Source of the DNA: a virus
Strand: one strand, 5' to 3'
IMG/VR virus record: IMGVR_UViG_3300033571_014677
Coordinates: 1 to 43,334 of that record
DNA length: 43,334 nucleotides
In this document: positions 1-9,700 of the stretch, piece by piece
How positions within the stretch are numbered: the first letter of the stretch is position 1
Layout of the letters: each line of letters opens with the position of its first letter
Program-made: the position numbers and the translations under genes
Notes under the pieces: generated by a model
Databases searched by the model: none
What the model saw: the letters and a program-made list of their open reading frames with translations, nothing else
What the model was told of the DNA's origin: nothing

Positions 1-951
1 GAAAATCCGATATTGGTTATAAGAGTAAAGGATTTAAAGAAACTTGTTTCTAAAAAACTCGGTCTTAGTAGAATAGGACCATTTGATCCGGTTAGGCCAC
101 TTGACGAGGAAGATCCTTTAATATCTAATTTCCCTTATCCAAAAGGACCTCTTTCGTGTTTAAGCTCTCTCAATGGTGGATTTGGTAATGCGGTTGCTGC
201 TTTTGAAATGCCTACGGTTTTCCCTCTTAAACAGGATCAATTAACACAAACTCCAGGGCTTGGGGGAATTATTCAAGTAACTATACCAGGATCTAAAATA
301 AAATCTTTTCTTATTGAGGCTTTATTAAAGAGCTTAGATAATGGATCTTTGGAATCGATTATGCCAGAAATAAAGGATGTTAATTCTCCCAAATTTTTAA
401 ATCTTAATCCAGAGGACATTCAAAAAATGTCCAAGAATCTAGTATTAGATCTGATCAATCCAGAATCTCCTGATGTACCAGCATTTTTAAATATTTTAAA
501 TATACCGGTATTTCCCCCAGCTAGGCCAACCGATATGATAGAGCAAGCTTTAATAGGTTTAGGTGCTCCTCCTCCTGCTAGAATAGTATACAGTTTATTT
601 TGGGAGTATTACAAAAGTCTACCTAAAACACCTCTAGGAGATAAATTAGTATTTCCTAAGGTTTCTGCTTCTGCAGAACTACTTGCTAAAATTCCTTGGC
701 CTTTGGCTGTTTTAATAGGAAGAAATGTTCTAAATCTACTAAATCCTATAATAATGAGTGACGACCATCCTGCTTGGAGAAGGATGAGTTTAAGAAACAC
801 ATATTATGTTGTTTATATAGATGAATTTTTAAGAAGTGCAGCGGACGTTTCTGGACTATTTAAATTCTTTTTAGGATCTGCTGATCCTGTTTACCCTATT
901 CCAGAATTACCTTCTGAATTAAAAAAAGCTTTTAATTTAAAAAAATATTAA
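1..951 (+). CDS. Unrecognised proline-rich protein, 5' partial
   Basis: The frame is open from the first base of the window, so the gene begins upstream; a TTG at 13 is only an internal possible start. About 316 residues are visible and the protein ends in LKKY before TAA. It is rich in proline and leucine, with many short Pro-containing turns, and has one hydrophobic stretch (around residues 235-255, PWPLAVLIGRNVLNLLNP) that is too interrupted by proline to call a membrane segment confidently. No catalytic motif is visible. It lies upstream of an S1-domain gene and the baseplate wedge genes on the same strand, so a virion structural role is plausible but is only inferred from position. Confidence 0.7.
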   Translation, partial: ENPILVIRVKDLKKLVSKKLGLSRIGPFDPVRPLDEEDPLISNFPYPKGPLSCLSSLNGGFGNAVAAFEMPTVFPLKQDQLTQTPGLGGIIQVTIPGSKIKSFLIEALLKSLDNGSLESIMPEIKDVNSPKFLNLNPEDIQKMSKNLVLDLINPESPDVPAFLNILNIPVFPPARPTDMIEQALIGLGAPPPARIVYSLFWEYYKSLPKTPLGDKLVFPKVSASAELLAKIPWPLAVLIGRNVLNLLNPIIMSDDHPAWRRMSLRNTYYVVYIDEFLRSAADVSGLFKFFLGSADPVYPIPELPSELKKAFNLKKY

Positions 952-1007
952 TTTCTTGGAAATTTTAATGCAATTTTATAGTATAAACCAATACAAACCC
1001 AAATAAT

Positions 1008-2117
1008 ATGAAAAATAAAAATTTTAGTTTTTTCGAATATGAATTGGAAGAAAGAGAAAAACTAGCTTCCCTTTACGGAAACACATTTCCAGATGATTCA
1101 TCAAAAATATCAGGAAAAGACTTACAAAACAATTCAGTAGAAAAAATTACGATAACATCTGTTGATCCTGATAAAGGATTAGCTTTAGGAGAAACTTCTT
1201 TTGGCCAGACTATAGTAATAGATACAAAGAAGGAAGAAAAGAATATGAGGAAACTTGGATACCCTGCTATTGAGATGGATCCGGGACACGTATTAGACGT
1301 TGTAATAACTAAGGATTCTTCAGGATCTTTTAATGGATCTGTTTCTGCAGGATATGAGAAAGCTCTTAAAAAAGAACTACACAGATCGATAAAAGCTGAA
1401 GACTGCGCTTATAAAGTTAAAGTTAAAAATGTGTGTAATGGAGGATTTATGGTAGATCTATCAGGTATTGAATGTTTTCTACCAGGAAGTTTAGCTGCAG
1501 CAAATAGAATTATGAACTTCGCTGATTATGTAGGAAAAGAACTAAACGTAATGGTGGAAGTTTATGATCAGAAGAGAGATATTTTTGTTGTTTCTTTCAA
1601 AAAATATTTAAGAAAAATTATAGATCGTGCGGTTCAGGATTTATCTTTTTCTAATAAGTATATAGGTAATGTTACAGGATTATCAGGAAACGGAGTATTT
1701 GTAGAATGGGATGATATCTATACAGGAATCATACCTATAGATGATACAAATAGGGAAAATCTGGAAAAATATAAAGCTGGGGATAGCATAGAATTTTATG
1801 TAATAGACATTAAAAATCCACAGAGAATAAATTTATCAGTTACACAACCTAACGATAAGATGAAAAATATCCAAGAAATGAAGGATACTTCTTCCGAAGT
1901 TTTAGGGGAAAATACCGATTTGAAAATATATAAAGGAGAGGTTACTAAAATTAAAACTTTCGGTATTTTCGTAAAAATGGAAAACGGTCTAACTGGTCTC
2001 ATCGAAAAAGAAAAATTAGTAAACTCTATTAAAGAATATGAGGTTGGAGAATCGGTTGATTTTTCGATCTTGAGTGTGGATAGTTCCACCCTTAAAATAC
2101 AATTAATAGAGAAATAA
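1008..2117 (+). CDS. Multi-S1-domain RNA-binding protein (ribosomal protein S1-like)
   Basis: This 369-aa protein reads as a string of OB-fold S1 domains. The clear ones are at about residues 132-202 (starts YKVKVKNVCNGGFMVDL), 215-283 (starts YIGNVTGLSGNGVFVEW) and 305-368 (YKGEVTKIKTFGIFVKM, then GLTGLIEKEKL). A more diverged copy probably lies at 40-115. The G-x-V-x-x-(I/L)-x-x-x-G-(I/V)-F-V pattern and the following (T/E)GxI/L segment are the S1 hallmark. Family members bind single-stranded RNA, as in ribosomal protein bS1, RNase E and polynucleotide phosphorylase; there is no nuclease domain here. The start is ATG with an A-rich leader and no Shine-Dalgarno sequence. The next gene begins 3 nt after its stop. 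A role in directing host ribosomes to phage mRNA is inference. Confidence 0.8.
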   Translation: MKNKNFSFFEYELEEREKLASLYGNTFPDDSSKISGKDLQNNSVEKITITSVDPDKGLALGETSFGQTIVIDTKKEEKNMRKLGYPAIEMDPGHVLDVVITKDSSGSFNGSVSAGYEKALKKELHRSIKAEDCAYKVKVKNVCNGGFMVDLSGIECFLPGSLAAANRIMNFADYVGKELNVMVEVYDQKRDIFVVSFKKYLRKIIDRAVQDLSFSNKYIGNVTGLSGNGVFVEWDDIYTGIIPIDDTNRENLEKYKAGDSIEFYVIDIKNPQRINLSVTQPNDKMKNIQEMKDTSSEVLGENTDLKIYKGEVTKIKTFGIFVKMENGLTGLIEKEKLVNSIKEYEVGESVDFSILSVDSSTLKIQLIEK

Positions 2118-2120
2118 AAA

Positions 2121-3563
2121 TTGGCTAATCTACTTACTAATGATTTTTTCTACTCGGTTAAGCTTGGTTTCGAATTTGAGTTTTATAGTAACTTAAATAG
2201 AAATGAAATATGCAATAGCCTAGGAAAGGTATTAGGAAAGAAAATACTACTTTTTAATAAATATCATTCTAATTTTAAACCTAATAAGGATATTTTTAAA
2301 TTAGAACCGGATTATTCAGGAGGATCCAAAATGGTAGAATTTATCACGGGTCCTCTTCCTTATTTTGAGTCTATCGTTATTTTAATAAAGACGTTAAAAT
2401 GGATAGACGAAAATGGATATACTGATAAAAAGTGTGCTTTCCAATTTGGAGTTAGTATAGATACTTCGATATATCCAGAAGTTCCTAAAATGACGGAGCT
2501 AAATATTCTTAAGTTTATTCTTGGATTTGATGAAAATGTTATTTATAAAAGATTTCCGGAAAGAATGGGGTCTTTATACGCTAAGTCAATAAAAAGAATT
2601 ACCCCCTCAAATAAGTTTGTAGATCCCAGTAATATAGGATTTATAGATAAAAATTTATTTGAAGTTCCTCTTGAAAAAAATATGGGAATAAATTTTCTAA
2701 AACTTCCTGAGGGATATTTTGAGGTTAGATATTTAGGGGGTAAAGATTATCAGAAAAAATATTCTGCAATAAAGGAAGTATTAGATTATATAATTACATA
2801 TACTGTTGGAGTATTACAATTCAATAACGGATTCACCGATAATGATCTTAAGATTCTAAAAATGTTTCTTAATGAGATATACAAAAACTCGTCCACTTTT
2901 ATAGATCCTGATACTTTTCAAAAGAATTATCCACACATGAATATAATGGTGGATCTTAGATCTGATCCTCAAATACTAAGATCTTTTTTCTTAAATATAA
3001 GAGAGGTTCTTTATGACTTAATAGTTGAAAACAATATAAAGGAGGGACTAATTAATTATGATAGTTCTTTAGGTAAATTTCAATTGAAAGAGATAAAGAC
3101 AACTAGAGCTTATCTTTTAAAAGATTATGATATATTAGATGGAGAGATCGCTGGAAATATATTTAATTGTAGATTATTTAATTGTAAAATAAACGATTCC
3201 ACTTTAGAAGATTGTGATTTGATAACTAATAATGAAATCAGCAGATCTAAAATTATGACATCGGATCTTTATTTTACTAATACTGTTCATGAAAGCTATA
3301 TAGATAATAAGGACAAAGAAATTAATTGTGAAGTTTTCGGAGGAATAATAAGATCCGGGTTTATAGGTAAGCTTGCTACTATATCGCCAGAAACTGAAAT
3401 AGTTAAAGAGGGTGAAGACGATAAGAAATTGAAAGGAAGTTCTAAGAAAAGACCTTTCCCTAATAGAAACGAAGAAGAATCTCCTTCTGCTCCATCTAGA
3501 TTTTCTGATAATAATTCAAAACCATCGGGAATTCCTGGAATAAACTTTAAATCAAATAATTAA
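2121..3563 (+). CDS. Amidoligase-like protein with pentapeptide-like repeats
   Basis: This 480-aa protein starts at TTG, 3 nt after the S1 gene. Residues 1-220 show the layout of the phage/bacterial amidoligase family (glutamine-synthetase-like COOH-NH2 ligases). There is an opening strand KLGFEFEF with two acidic residues, a second strand MVEFITGPLPYFESI, a strand FQFGVSID at the position of the usual G-x-H-x-H strand (histidines absent here), and FEVRYLGGKDY resembling the closing (E)FR strand. Residues about 340-393 hold pentapeptide-like repeats (NIFNC, RLFNC, KINDS, TLEDC), which suggest a short right-handed beta-helix. The C-terminal 60 residues are Ser/Pro/Asn-rich and look disordered. 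Amidoligases form peptide-like bonds and could modify a virion or host protein, but missing histidines leave activity open. A purely structural role is the alternative. Confidence 0.5.
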   Translation: MANLLTNDFFYSVKLGFEFEFYSNLNRNEICNSLGKVLGKKILLFNKYHSNFKPNKDIFKLEPDYSGGSKMVEFITGPLPYFESIVILIKTLKWIDENGYTDKKCAFQFGVSIDTSIYPEVPKMTELNILKFILGFDENVIYKRFPERMGSLYAKSIKRITPSNKFVDPSNIGFIDKNLFEVPLEKNMGINFLKLPEGYFEVRYLGGKDYQKKYSAIKEVLDYIITYTVGVLQFNNGFTDNDLKILKMFLNEIYKNSSTFIDPDTFQKNYPHMNIMVDLRSDPQILRSFFLNIREVLYDLIVENNIKEGLINYDSSLGKFQLKEIKTTRAYLLKDYDILDGEIAGNIFNCRLFNCKINDSTLEDCDLITNNEISRSKIMTSDLYFTNTVHESYIDNKDKEINCEVFGGIIRSGFIGKLATISPETEIVKEGEDDKKLKGSSKKRPFPNRNEEESPSAPSRFSDNNSKPSGIPGINFKSNN

Positions 3564-3568
3564 TAGAT

Positions 3569-4348
3569 ATGACCGAAGCAGATTTGATCCAAGAAATAAA
3601 GGATGATATATCTCATTCTTGCGCTTTACCTTATAATCTAAACGAGCAAGAAATTAAGAGAATAATAAAAAGAGCTAGGGCTTATTTTTATGATAACTAC
3701 CAATACTCAGTAGAGGATAGAATATTTGTTCTAGGTAGAGAATTGTTTGCAACACAATCATTTAGAGCAACAAGACAGATACAGCTTCCCCAATGTGTTA
3801 GATCAGTTTACGAGGTTAGACAGGTAAACGGAGCTGGATTAATAGGAACTCCTGATAAAGATTTCGGAGATTCTAAACTATTAGGGTCCGAGCTTATGTT
3901 ATCTCCTTTTGCTGGAGATAATTTAGTATATAGAACTGTTTTATACTCTTTCTTTGATTTAGCCAAGGCATACTTATTAGAAACATATGCTTTTAATTAT
4001 AATAAAAACACAAAGAAGCTTACTATAAATGGTAGAGATCCTAATAGGTCTTATCAAACAGATGGAGGTAGTTCTACTTCTTTATATAGTGGAACTGATG
4101 TAGGTATAAGAGCTTATATAGACATACCAGAGGAAAGTTTATATGATGATGAGCTATTTGTAAGATATTGTTTAGCTGAAGCTAAAATAAACATAGGTAG
4201 ATTGCTAGGTACTTTTGAATATAATCTTCCAGGAGGTGTTAGAGTTAACTATAATAATATACAAACTTTAGGAACAACAGAAAAGCAGGAGATTATACAA
4301 ATGATAAAAGACGAGAATACGCCTTCATATTTCTTGCAGTGTAATTAA
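3569..4348 (+). CDS. Putative neck/connector-type virion protein
   Basis: This 259-aa protein has no transmembrane segment and no enzyme motif. It opens with an acidic helix that probably packs against the connector (EADLIQEIKDDISH), has central beta-rich sequence with SVYEVRQVNGAG, and ends in a helix plus LPGGVRVNYNNI and a KQEIIQMIKDE helix. The C-terminal pattern (helical FVRYCLAEAKINIGRLLG, then LPGGV, then a charged helix) resembles head-tail connector or neck proteins of myophages as I remember them, but I cannot name the family. It sits immediately before the gp25-like and gp6-like wedge genes, separated by a 107-bp noncoding gap. The start is ATG, 5 nt after the previous stop, with no Shine-Dalgarno sequence. 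Confidence 0.4.
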   Translation: MTEADLIQEIKDDISHSCALPYNLNEQEIKRIIKRARAYFYDNYQYSVEDRIFVLGRELFATQSFRATRQIQLPQCVRSVYEVRQVNGAGLIGTPDKDFGDSKLLGSELMLSPFAGDNLVYRTVLYSFFDLAKAYLLETYAFNYNKNTKKLTINGRDPNRSYQTDGGSSTSLYSGTDVGIRAYIDIPEESLYDDELFVRYCLAEAKINIGRLLGTFEYNLPGGVRVNYNNIQTLGTTEKQEIIQMIKDENTPSYFLQCN

Positions 4349-4393
4349 AAAAAATAATATTTCTTAGAATATATTTTCTATTTTCGGTCTATA

Positions 4394-4452
4394 ATATTAA
4401 ATAATAAAATCCTGTAAAATAAGTTGGTATTTTTTATTAGAATATATAGATC
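4394..4452 (+). promoter_or_regulatory. Candidate promoter region before the wedge genes
   Basis: The 107-bp gap 4349-4455 holds no gene. At 4395-4407 lies TATTAAATAATAA, identical over 13 nt to 33933-33945 upstream of the ssDNA-binding protein gene, and similar to sites at 14301 and 15263. A second AT-rich element, AATATATAGATC, lies at 4441-4452 just before the ATG. The T4 late promoter is TATAAATA, so this may be a related late -10 element. Assignment is by recurrence and position only. Confidence 0.3.
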
Positions 4453-4455
4453 AAC

Positions 4456-4827
4456 ATGGCAAGATTAAGTGAAATTTATCCAAGGGGTCCTCAAGATCCT
4501 AATTATAAAGAAGGATTTCTTCACACTAATGATGAAGTGGAGATTTTGATAGGTATGATTAAAAATTGTATGCTCTCAAGACCAGGGGAAGTTTTAGGAG
4601 ACCCTTATTTCGGTATCGATTTAGAAGGCTTAATTTTTAATCTAGAAGTAGATGAATCAACACTATCTAGTGCAATAGATCTTCACCTTATGACTTATGT
4701 TCCTATGGCTTTTAGTATTTTTGATGTAAGATATACTATAGGATTTTTAAAAGGCGAAACAAGAGATGCCTGTATTATAGATTTTGCAATAAAAGGTAAC
4801 CCTATATTGGGAGTTAAAATATTATAA
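4456..4827 (+). CDS. 25: Baseplate wedge protein, gp25-like
   Basis: This 123-aa protein matches the size and pattern of the gp25/GpW-like baseplate family that initiates sheath assembly at the baseplate. Visible hallmarks are an early charged helix (HTNDEVEILIGMIKNCMLSRPGE), then the GEVLGDPYFGIDLEGLIF turn corresponding to the family's R-P-x-F-G-x-x-L-x-x-x-x-F segment, then helical and beta sequence to the end. The next gene is the gp6/J-like wedge protein, 2 nt downstream, and gp25-gp6 adjacency is the usual myophage order. The ATG start gives the family's normal length. Confidence 0.85.
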   Translation: MARLSEIYPRGPQDPNYKEGFLHTNDEVEILIGMIKNCMLSRPGEVLGDPYFGIDLEGLIFNLEVDESTLSSAIDLHLMTYVPMAFSIFDVRYTIGFLKGETRDACIIDFAIKGNPILGVKIL

Positions 4828-4829
4828 AT

Positions 4830-6527
4830 ATGGATTTATTATCAAAAAGTAATGCTAAAATATCCGACCTTATGTCTCAAACTTTTGAGCTAATACAGGC
4901 AAGATATGGGATGTCTAATCAATTATTTACGGTAGCTTCCGTATGGGGACAGATAATATTCGTTCTTGATAACCTTTCACAACTTGTTTTATTCTTTATC
5001 GAGGATTCTATAACAGAATTAAATATTAATACAGCAACTAGAGAATCCTCAGTATACGGTCTTGCTACCCTTGCTGGTCATAATCCAACAAGGAGTATAT
5101 CTGCTAAAGGAGAGGTACTAATAAAATGGAATGGTAAGGGATTGGAAAATATCGGAGGTGGAGCTGTTTTAATTCCTAAAAATTCAGAACTTAGATGTGT
5201 GAATAATGGAAAAACTTACATTCTTAAATTTCCTCAGGAATATACAAGATTAAATTTAGATTCTTCTTCTAATTTACTTTGCTCTATAATAGAGGGAACA
5301 ATAAGTACTAACCAATACACAGGATCTGGTGATCTTTTACAAAGCTTTAATATATCTTCCAGAGGTACTTCTAGTATAGAAAATTTTGAAGTTGAGGTAA
5401 AAGTAAACGGGGTTCAATGGAAAAGATATGATTCATTGTACGATATACCTAGAAACGGACAAGGTTATATGGTAAGAAGCTCTATAATATCTGGAATAGA
5501 TGTTTTCTTTGGTAATAGAAATTTTGGTCTTCCCCCAGCTCCTGGATCTATTATAGAGATAAATTATTTGGAATCTGCAGGAGCTAATGGAAATATAACG
5601 GTGGAGGATTCTTCTCAGATAATATTTAGCTTTGATTCTGAGGGGACGGACCTTTTTGGTAATGGGGTAACTCTTTCTGAAGTTTTAAGCGTTAGTTGTA
5701 CAGTTATTCCGCAATTAGGTGCTAATCAGGAATCTATTGATCTAACTAGATTAATAGCTCCTAAAACCTCAAGAAGTTTTGTTTTGGCTAACCCTACTAA
5801 TTATATAACTTACTTCGAAAAGTTTGGTCAGTTCTCCATTATAGAAGCGTTTACAACTTTTGACGATCAATACATAGACGATGACAATGTAATATATCTT
5901 ATATTAGTTCCAGATATACAATTAACTCTGAAATCTAACGAGACATATTTTGATATACCACTGTCGAGATTTAAATTAACTAATGCTCAAAGAGATAGCA
6001 TATATTCTTTGCTAGACGAGAGCGGACAAAAAATAGTTACAACAGAAGTTAAAATACTAGATCCAGTAATAAAAAAATATGTAATAAATATAGCTATAAC
6101 TATATTTGAAGGAAATGATCCTGACACAATAAAATCCCAGATAGTAAATATAATGAGTGATTATTTCTTAAATATAAGGAGGAGAGATAAGATACCTAGA
6201 TCAGATTTGATTGCAGCTGTTGAAGAAGTATCTGGGGTAGATTCCGTTTCATTATACTTTGTTGGAGAAGAAAACGAAGCTGCTAAAGCACAAAATCCTA
6301 ATTCACCCGAAATAGGATTCGACGAGTTTGGCGATATAGTTATGGGTAAGGACGATATAATTATAATATCTGGAGGATGGGAAGACAGAAATGGTATATA
6401 TTACGATAGCGGAGCTAGCATGGCAACACTATCATCAATAAATATAGACATTAGATCTATAGTTCCTAATACATATAATTCTAAAGTAAATAATATATTA
6501 AAAAGTTCTTTAAATACAGGAAATTAA
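4830..6527 (+). CDS. 6: Baseplate wedge protein, gp6/J-like
   Basis: This 565-aa protein resembles T4 gp6 and phage P2 gpJ, which dimerise to form the ring of the baseplate wedge. The N-terminal helical region carries NINTATRESSVYGLATLAGHNPTRS-like sequence (the early helix seen in J-family proteins), followed by a beta-rich middle. Residues about 417-480 contain the characteristic J/gp6 C-terminal module: YVINIAITIFEGNDPDTIKS, a helix, then RRRDKIPRSDLIAAVEEV and GVDSVSLYFVG. The protein is somewhat shorter than T4 gp6 (660 aa). It follows the gp25-like gene by 2 nt, and an 81-aa gene starts 1 nt after its stop, so the three are probably cotranscribed. Confidence 0.85.
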   Translation: MDLLSKSNAKISDLMSQTFELIQARYGMSNQLFTVASVWGQIIFVLDNLSQLVLFFIEDSITELNINTATRESSVYGLATLAGHNPTRSISAKGEVLIKWNGKGLENIGGGAVLIPKNSELRCVNNGKTYILKFPQEYTRLNLDSSSNLLCSIIEGTISTNQYTGSGDLLQSFNISSRGTSSIENFEVEVKVNGVQWKRYDSLYDIPRNGQGYMVRSSIISGIDVFFGNRNFGLPPAPGSIIEINYLESAGANGNITVEDSSQIIFSFDSEGTDLFGNGVTLSEVLSVSCTVIPQLGANQESIDLTRLIAPKTSRSFVLANPTNYITYFEKFGQFSIIEAFTTFDDQYIDDDNVIYLILVPDIQLTLKSNETYFDIPLSRFKLTNAQRDSIYSLLDESGQKIVTTEVKILDPVIKKYVINIAITIFEGNDPDTIKSQIVNIMSDYFLNIRRRDKIPRSDLIAAVEEVSGVDSVSLYFVGEENEAAKAQNPNSPEIGFDEFGDIVMGKDDIIIISGGWEDRNGIYYDSGASMATLSSINIDIRSIVPNTYNSKVNNILKSSLNTGN

Positions 6528-6528
6528 A

Positions 6529-6774
6529 ATGGATAAGAAAAGCTGGTACGAATTTATAAACTCACAAAATGATGTGAGGTCTAATGTTGGATTTGATTAT
6601 GAGGGAAAAATATTTGAAAAAACCCTTTCAAATCCTGTATTAGACGGGGATGCTAACAGGATGGATATCTTGGCTAGTATAGAAAAAGTTGTTTATAATT
6701 GGTTCGAAGCAGCTAAATATATAAAGAATTATTTTAATTATACCGTTCCTAAGGATAATAAATACGTGAGGTAA
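6529..6774 (+). CDS. Small hypothetical protein in the wedge cluster
   Basis: This 81-aa soluble protein has no recognised motif. It opens MDKKSWYEFINSQNDVRS, has a central helix (residues about 45-65, MDILASIEKVVYNWFEAAKY) and ends in NKYVR. Its start is 1 nt after the gp6-like stop and the next ATG is 1 nt after its own stop, so it is embedded in the wedge operon between gp6-like and the giant wedge protein. A small wedge or fibre-attachment subunit is a reasonable guess from position only. Confidence 0.75.
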   Translation: MDKKSWYEFINSQNDVRSNVGFDYEGKIFEKTLSNPVLDGDANRMDILASIEKVVYNWFEAAKYIKNYFNYTVPKDNKYVR

Positions 6775-6775
6775 T

Positions 6776-9700
6776 ATGAGTTTTCAAAATCTTTTATTTT
6801 TTGATAAGAAAGGTGAGCAATATAATTTCAAATGGAATGGTAATTATTGGGAAGGATCTATACTTTTTCCTATTGTTTCAGAAAAGCTTTTCGAAGTACA
6901 ACATATATTTATAATAGAGAAATTTTTAGATCCATCATCTCAAATAAAATACGGGTTTCCACATTCTTATGGGGTTAGTCCAGGGCCTTCTGTATGGAGG
7001 ACAAGATGGGAATCTGATTATGATCAAAGTACAGATGTTTCTTCTATCATATACACGTATGAATTAGGTGTAGATGGAAATCTTGATTCACCTGTATTAG
7101 TTAAAGCTAATAATGTAGAATTTTATCCTGAAATAGTACCAGGAGATGTTATATCCTCTCCTAGTGGTTTAGTTGTTAGTAACGATATTAACCCTTCGTC
7201 TATGCAGCTAAATATAGCATTAAGCTCTGACAGCGAAGGAATATATGATAGAAGATTAATAATAGAAGATTATACGGATCCTAATAACCCAGTAACTATA
7301 TTAATAGTAAATTTACATGGTGAGGTAGAGGGAGAGGACAGCAGATTGTCAGTTATACTTTCTAATTTTGGAAGATCTTTTAATCCTGAGGATGCTTTAA
7401 TAGTAAGGGAAAGTGATATAAAAGAAGAATTTCCAGACTATGAAATAATAAACAAAAAAAGAAAGGAGCTTCTTTTAGCTGGTGAAAGTATTTTTCCGTA
7501 CTTAGGATCTTATAAATCTCTTTTTAATGCTATAAAATTCTTTGGTTATTATGATCTAAGGGTTAAAGAATACTGGCTTAACATAAAAACGGATGAAGCA
7601 GATACACTTACCCCATTACAGCAGAATCAAAAAATATTAAATCAATTAAGTCAACCTAATATAGAAGGCCTTAATAAATTAGAATTAATAAGTAGTTTAA
7701 TAAAAGACGAGAATCAAGGAAAATTTAAACAAGTAGAAATATACGGGAAAAAGAAGGACGGAACTTTTGGCTTAAAGAAACAATTTGAAAGTCTTTTCCC
7801 TTCTAAATCTTATAAAAAAACTGCACTATTTGGATTATTTTATGATATAAATAGAGTAGTAGAAGATCAGGAAGAGGATGAATATGGATATCCGGTAGTT
7901 GAGGATGCTTTTGCTTTTAGTCCTGAAGAGGTATTAATAAAACTTTTTGGATTAAAGCAAAGACTTAAAAGAGACTATCTTCCTCTAAATGCTAGAATAA
8001 TAGATATTACCGGAGAGGGAGTATATTTTAATCTGTATAAAACCAGAGGATGGACAGATACAGTAGATATAACAGAAATAAAGGGAGGTATAAAAGTAGA
8101 TTTTAGTGTCTATCCCGAAATAGGTTATGTTGAAGATCTTAGACCTTTTTATACAAAGCCAAATAAAAGCGGTATTTTATATCCCAATATAAATGGGGTA
8201 GAGGAAGGAATAAGTTATTATGGAAATACGGTAGACCCTTATTCTTATTTTCAAGAATATCCCTTAACAACTATACCATCATTAGAGAGCGCAGTAAATC
8301 TTTTCTATAAGGACATTAGCAACGGAGAGATGCCTAAATTTTTAGGTGATGGGGATTATGATCCTCCTGGATATAAACTTTTTTCTAATGGAAATGATTA
8401 TGTTTTTCCTGCAGGATGCCCAGTAATTATCAAAAATAATACTTTTAATTTATCTTGGGAAGAATTAAGTGGAAGTTGGAACTCATTAGATTCAACTGTA
8501 ACTAGAACTGACCTTCAGATAGCTAGTTATTCAAGTACAACTTCTACTAATCCTGGAGGAAATTTACAATCTGTTTATAGTACTTCACAATTCACATTAC
8601 CTACGACATTTCCACAGGGAATTAATATTAATATAGGTACAGGTAATAATTGGTTCGATACATCATTTCCTGAGGTTATTTTTGTAAGGGTTGAATCCGT
8701 TAATTCTCCTGGTAATTTAGTTCTAGGATATTGTAGTTCTGGCGATTATAATACATTAACTGGAGATCTATATATTCAGATGATCTATACAAGAGGATCC
8801 GGGGAATATTCAAACTGGAAAGTTAGTCCTACTAACATAGGATTTAGTTCTTATGTTTTTGACTATTATGAAAATTTTATACAGAGTAACGGATTCTATT
8901 CTTGGAATAGATTGCCATATTTAGATTTTTATGAAATAGAATGGACTATTTATAAAGATGATGATAAGCCATATTATTACCAGACAAGAGGAGGATTGCC
9001 AGAGCTAGAAACAATAGTACACTTCTTGCCATATTCTGGTGAATATAATATAAAGTGCAGGGTTTGGGACACTCTTAATTCTATATCTTTAGGCATAAAA
9101 AGAGGAATAGTAAAAGTTGAAAAGAGAGGTATAGAATTAAATACACTAACAAGATTCAGACAATCTGAGACATATGATTGGAATAATATGCCTCTAAAAT
9201 GGGAAAGCTATCCTTCTCAGTGGATATTTCCGGTAGAAAATACAAATAAAATAATAAGTATATCTGATTTCATACAAAATTATCCAGAGTATTCTAATAA
9301 CTTTAACGAGGGTCAGCAATGTGAGGTTTTAACTAAATTACCGGAAGTAAAAGCAACTGTTACTTTTGACGTTGGTGTTAAAAAGATTGATATTGCTACC
9401 ATTGTTAGTAGCTACAATGGCGGTGGATATGATTTAGCAGTAGTTACTACGTTTAGCCCTCACGGATATTCTTCTGGTGATACTGTTTGGATATACGATT
9501 CTTTAGGATCCTCTTTTGGACAATACCCGATAACTGTAACTGGTATTAATACATTCCAAATACCCGATGTTATAATATCGGCAATATCTGGAGGTTATTC
9601 TTACAATACAGGAAATATTAAATTCTATGCTGATTCTGTCTTAATAGCAGAATGTAATTTTCAGGGCGATTTAAACTCTACTACTAGTTTAGCATATAGC

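Noticed and set aside
4823-4830. TATAAATA exact match to the T4 late promoter
   Set aside because: It spans a stop codon and the next start codon, so a transcript from it would miss the start; chance in AT-rich DNA is likelier.
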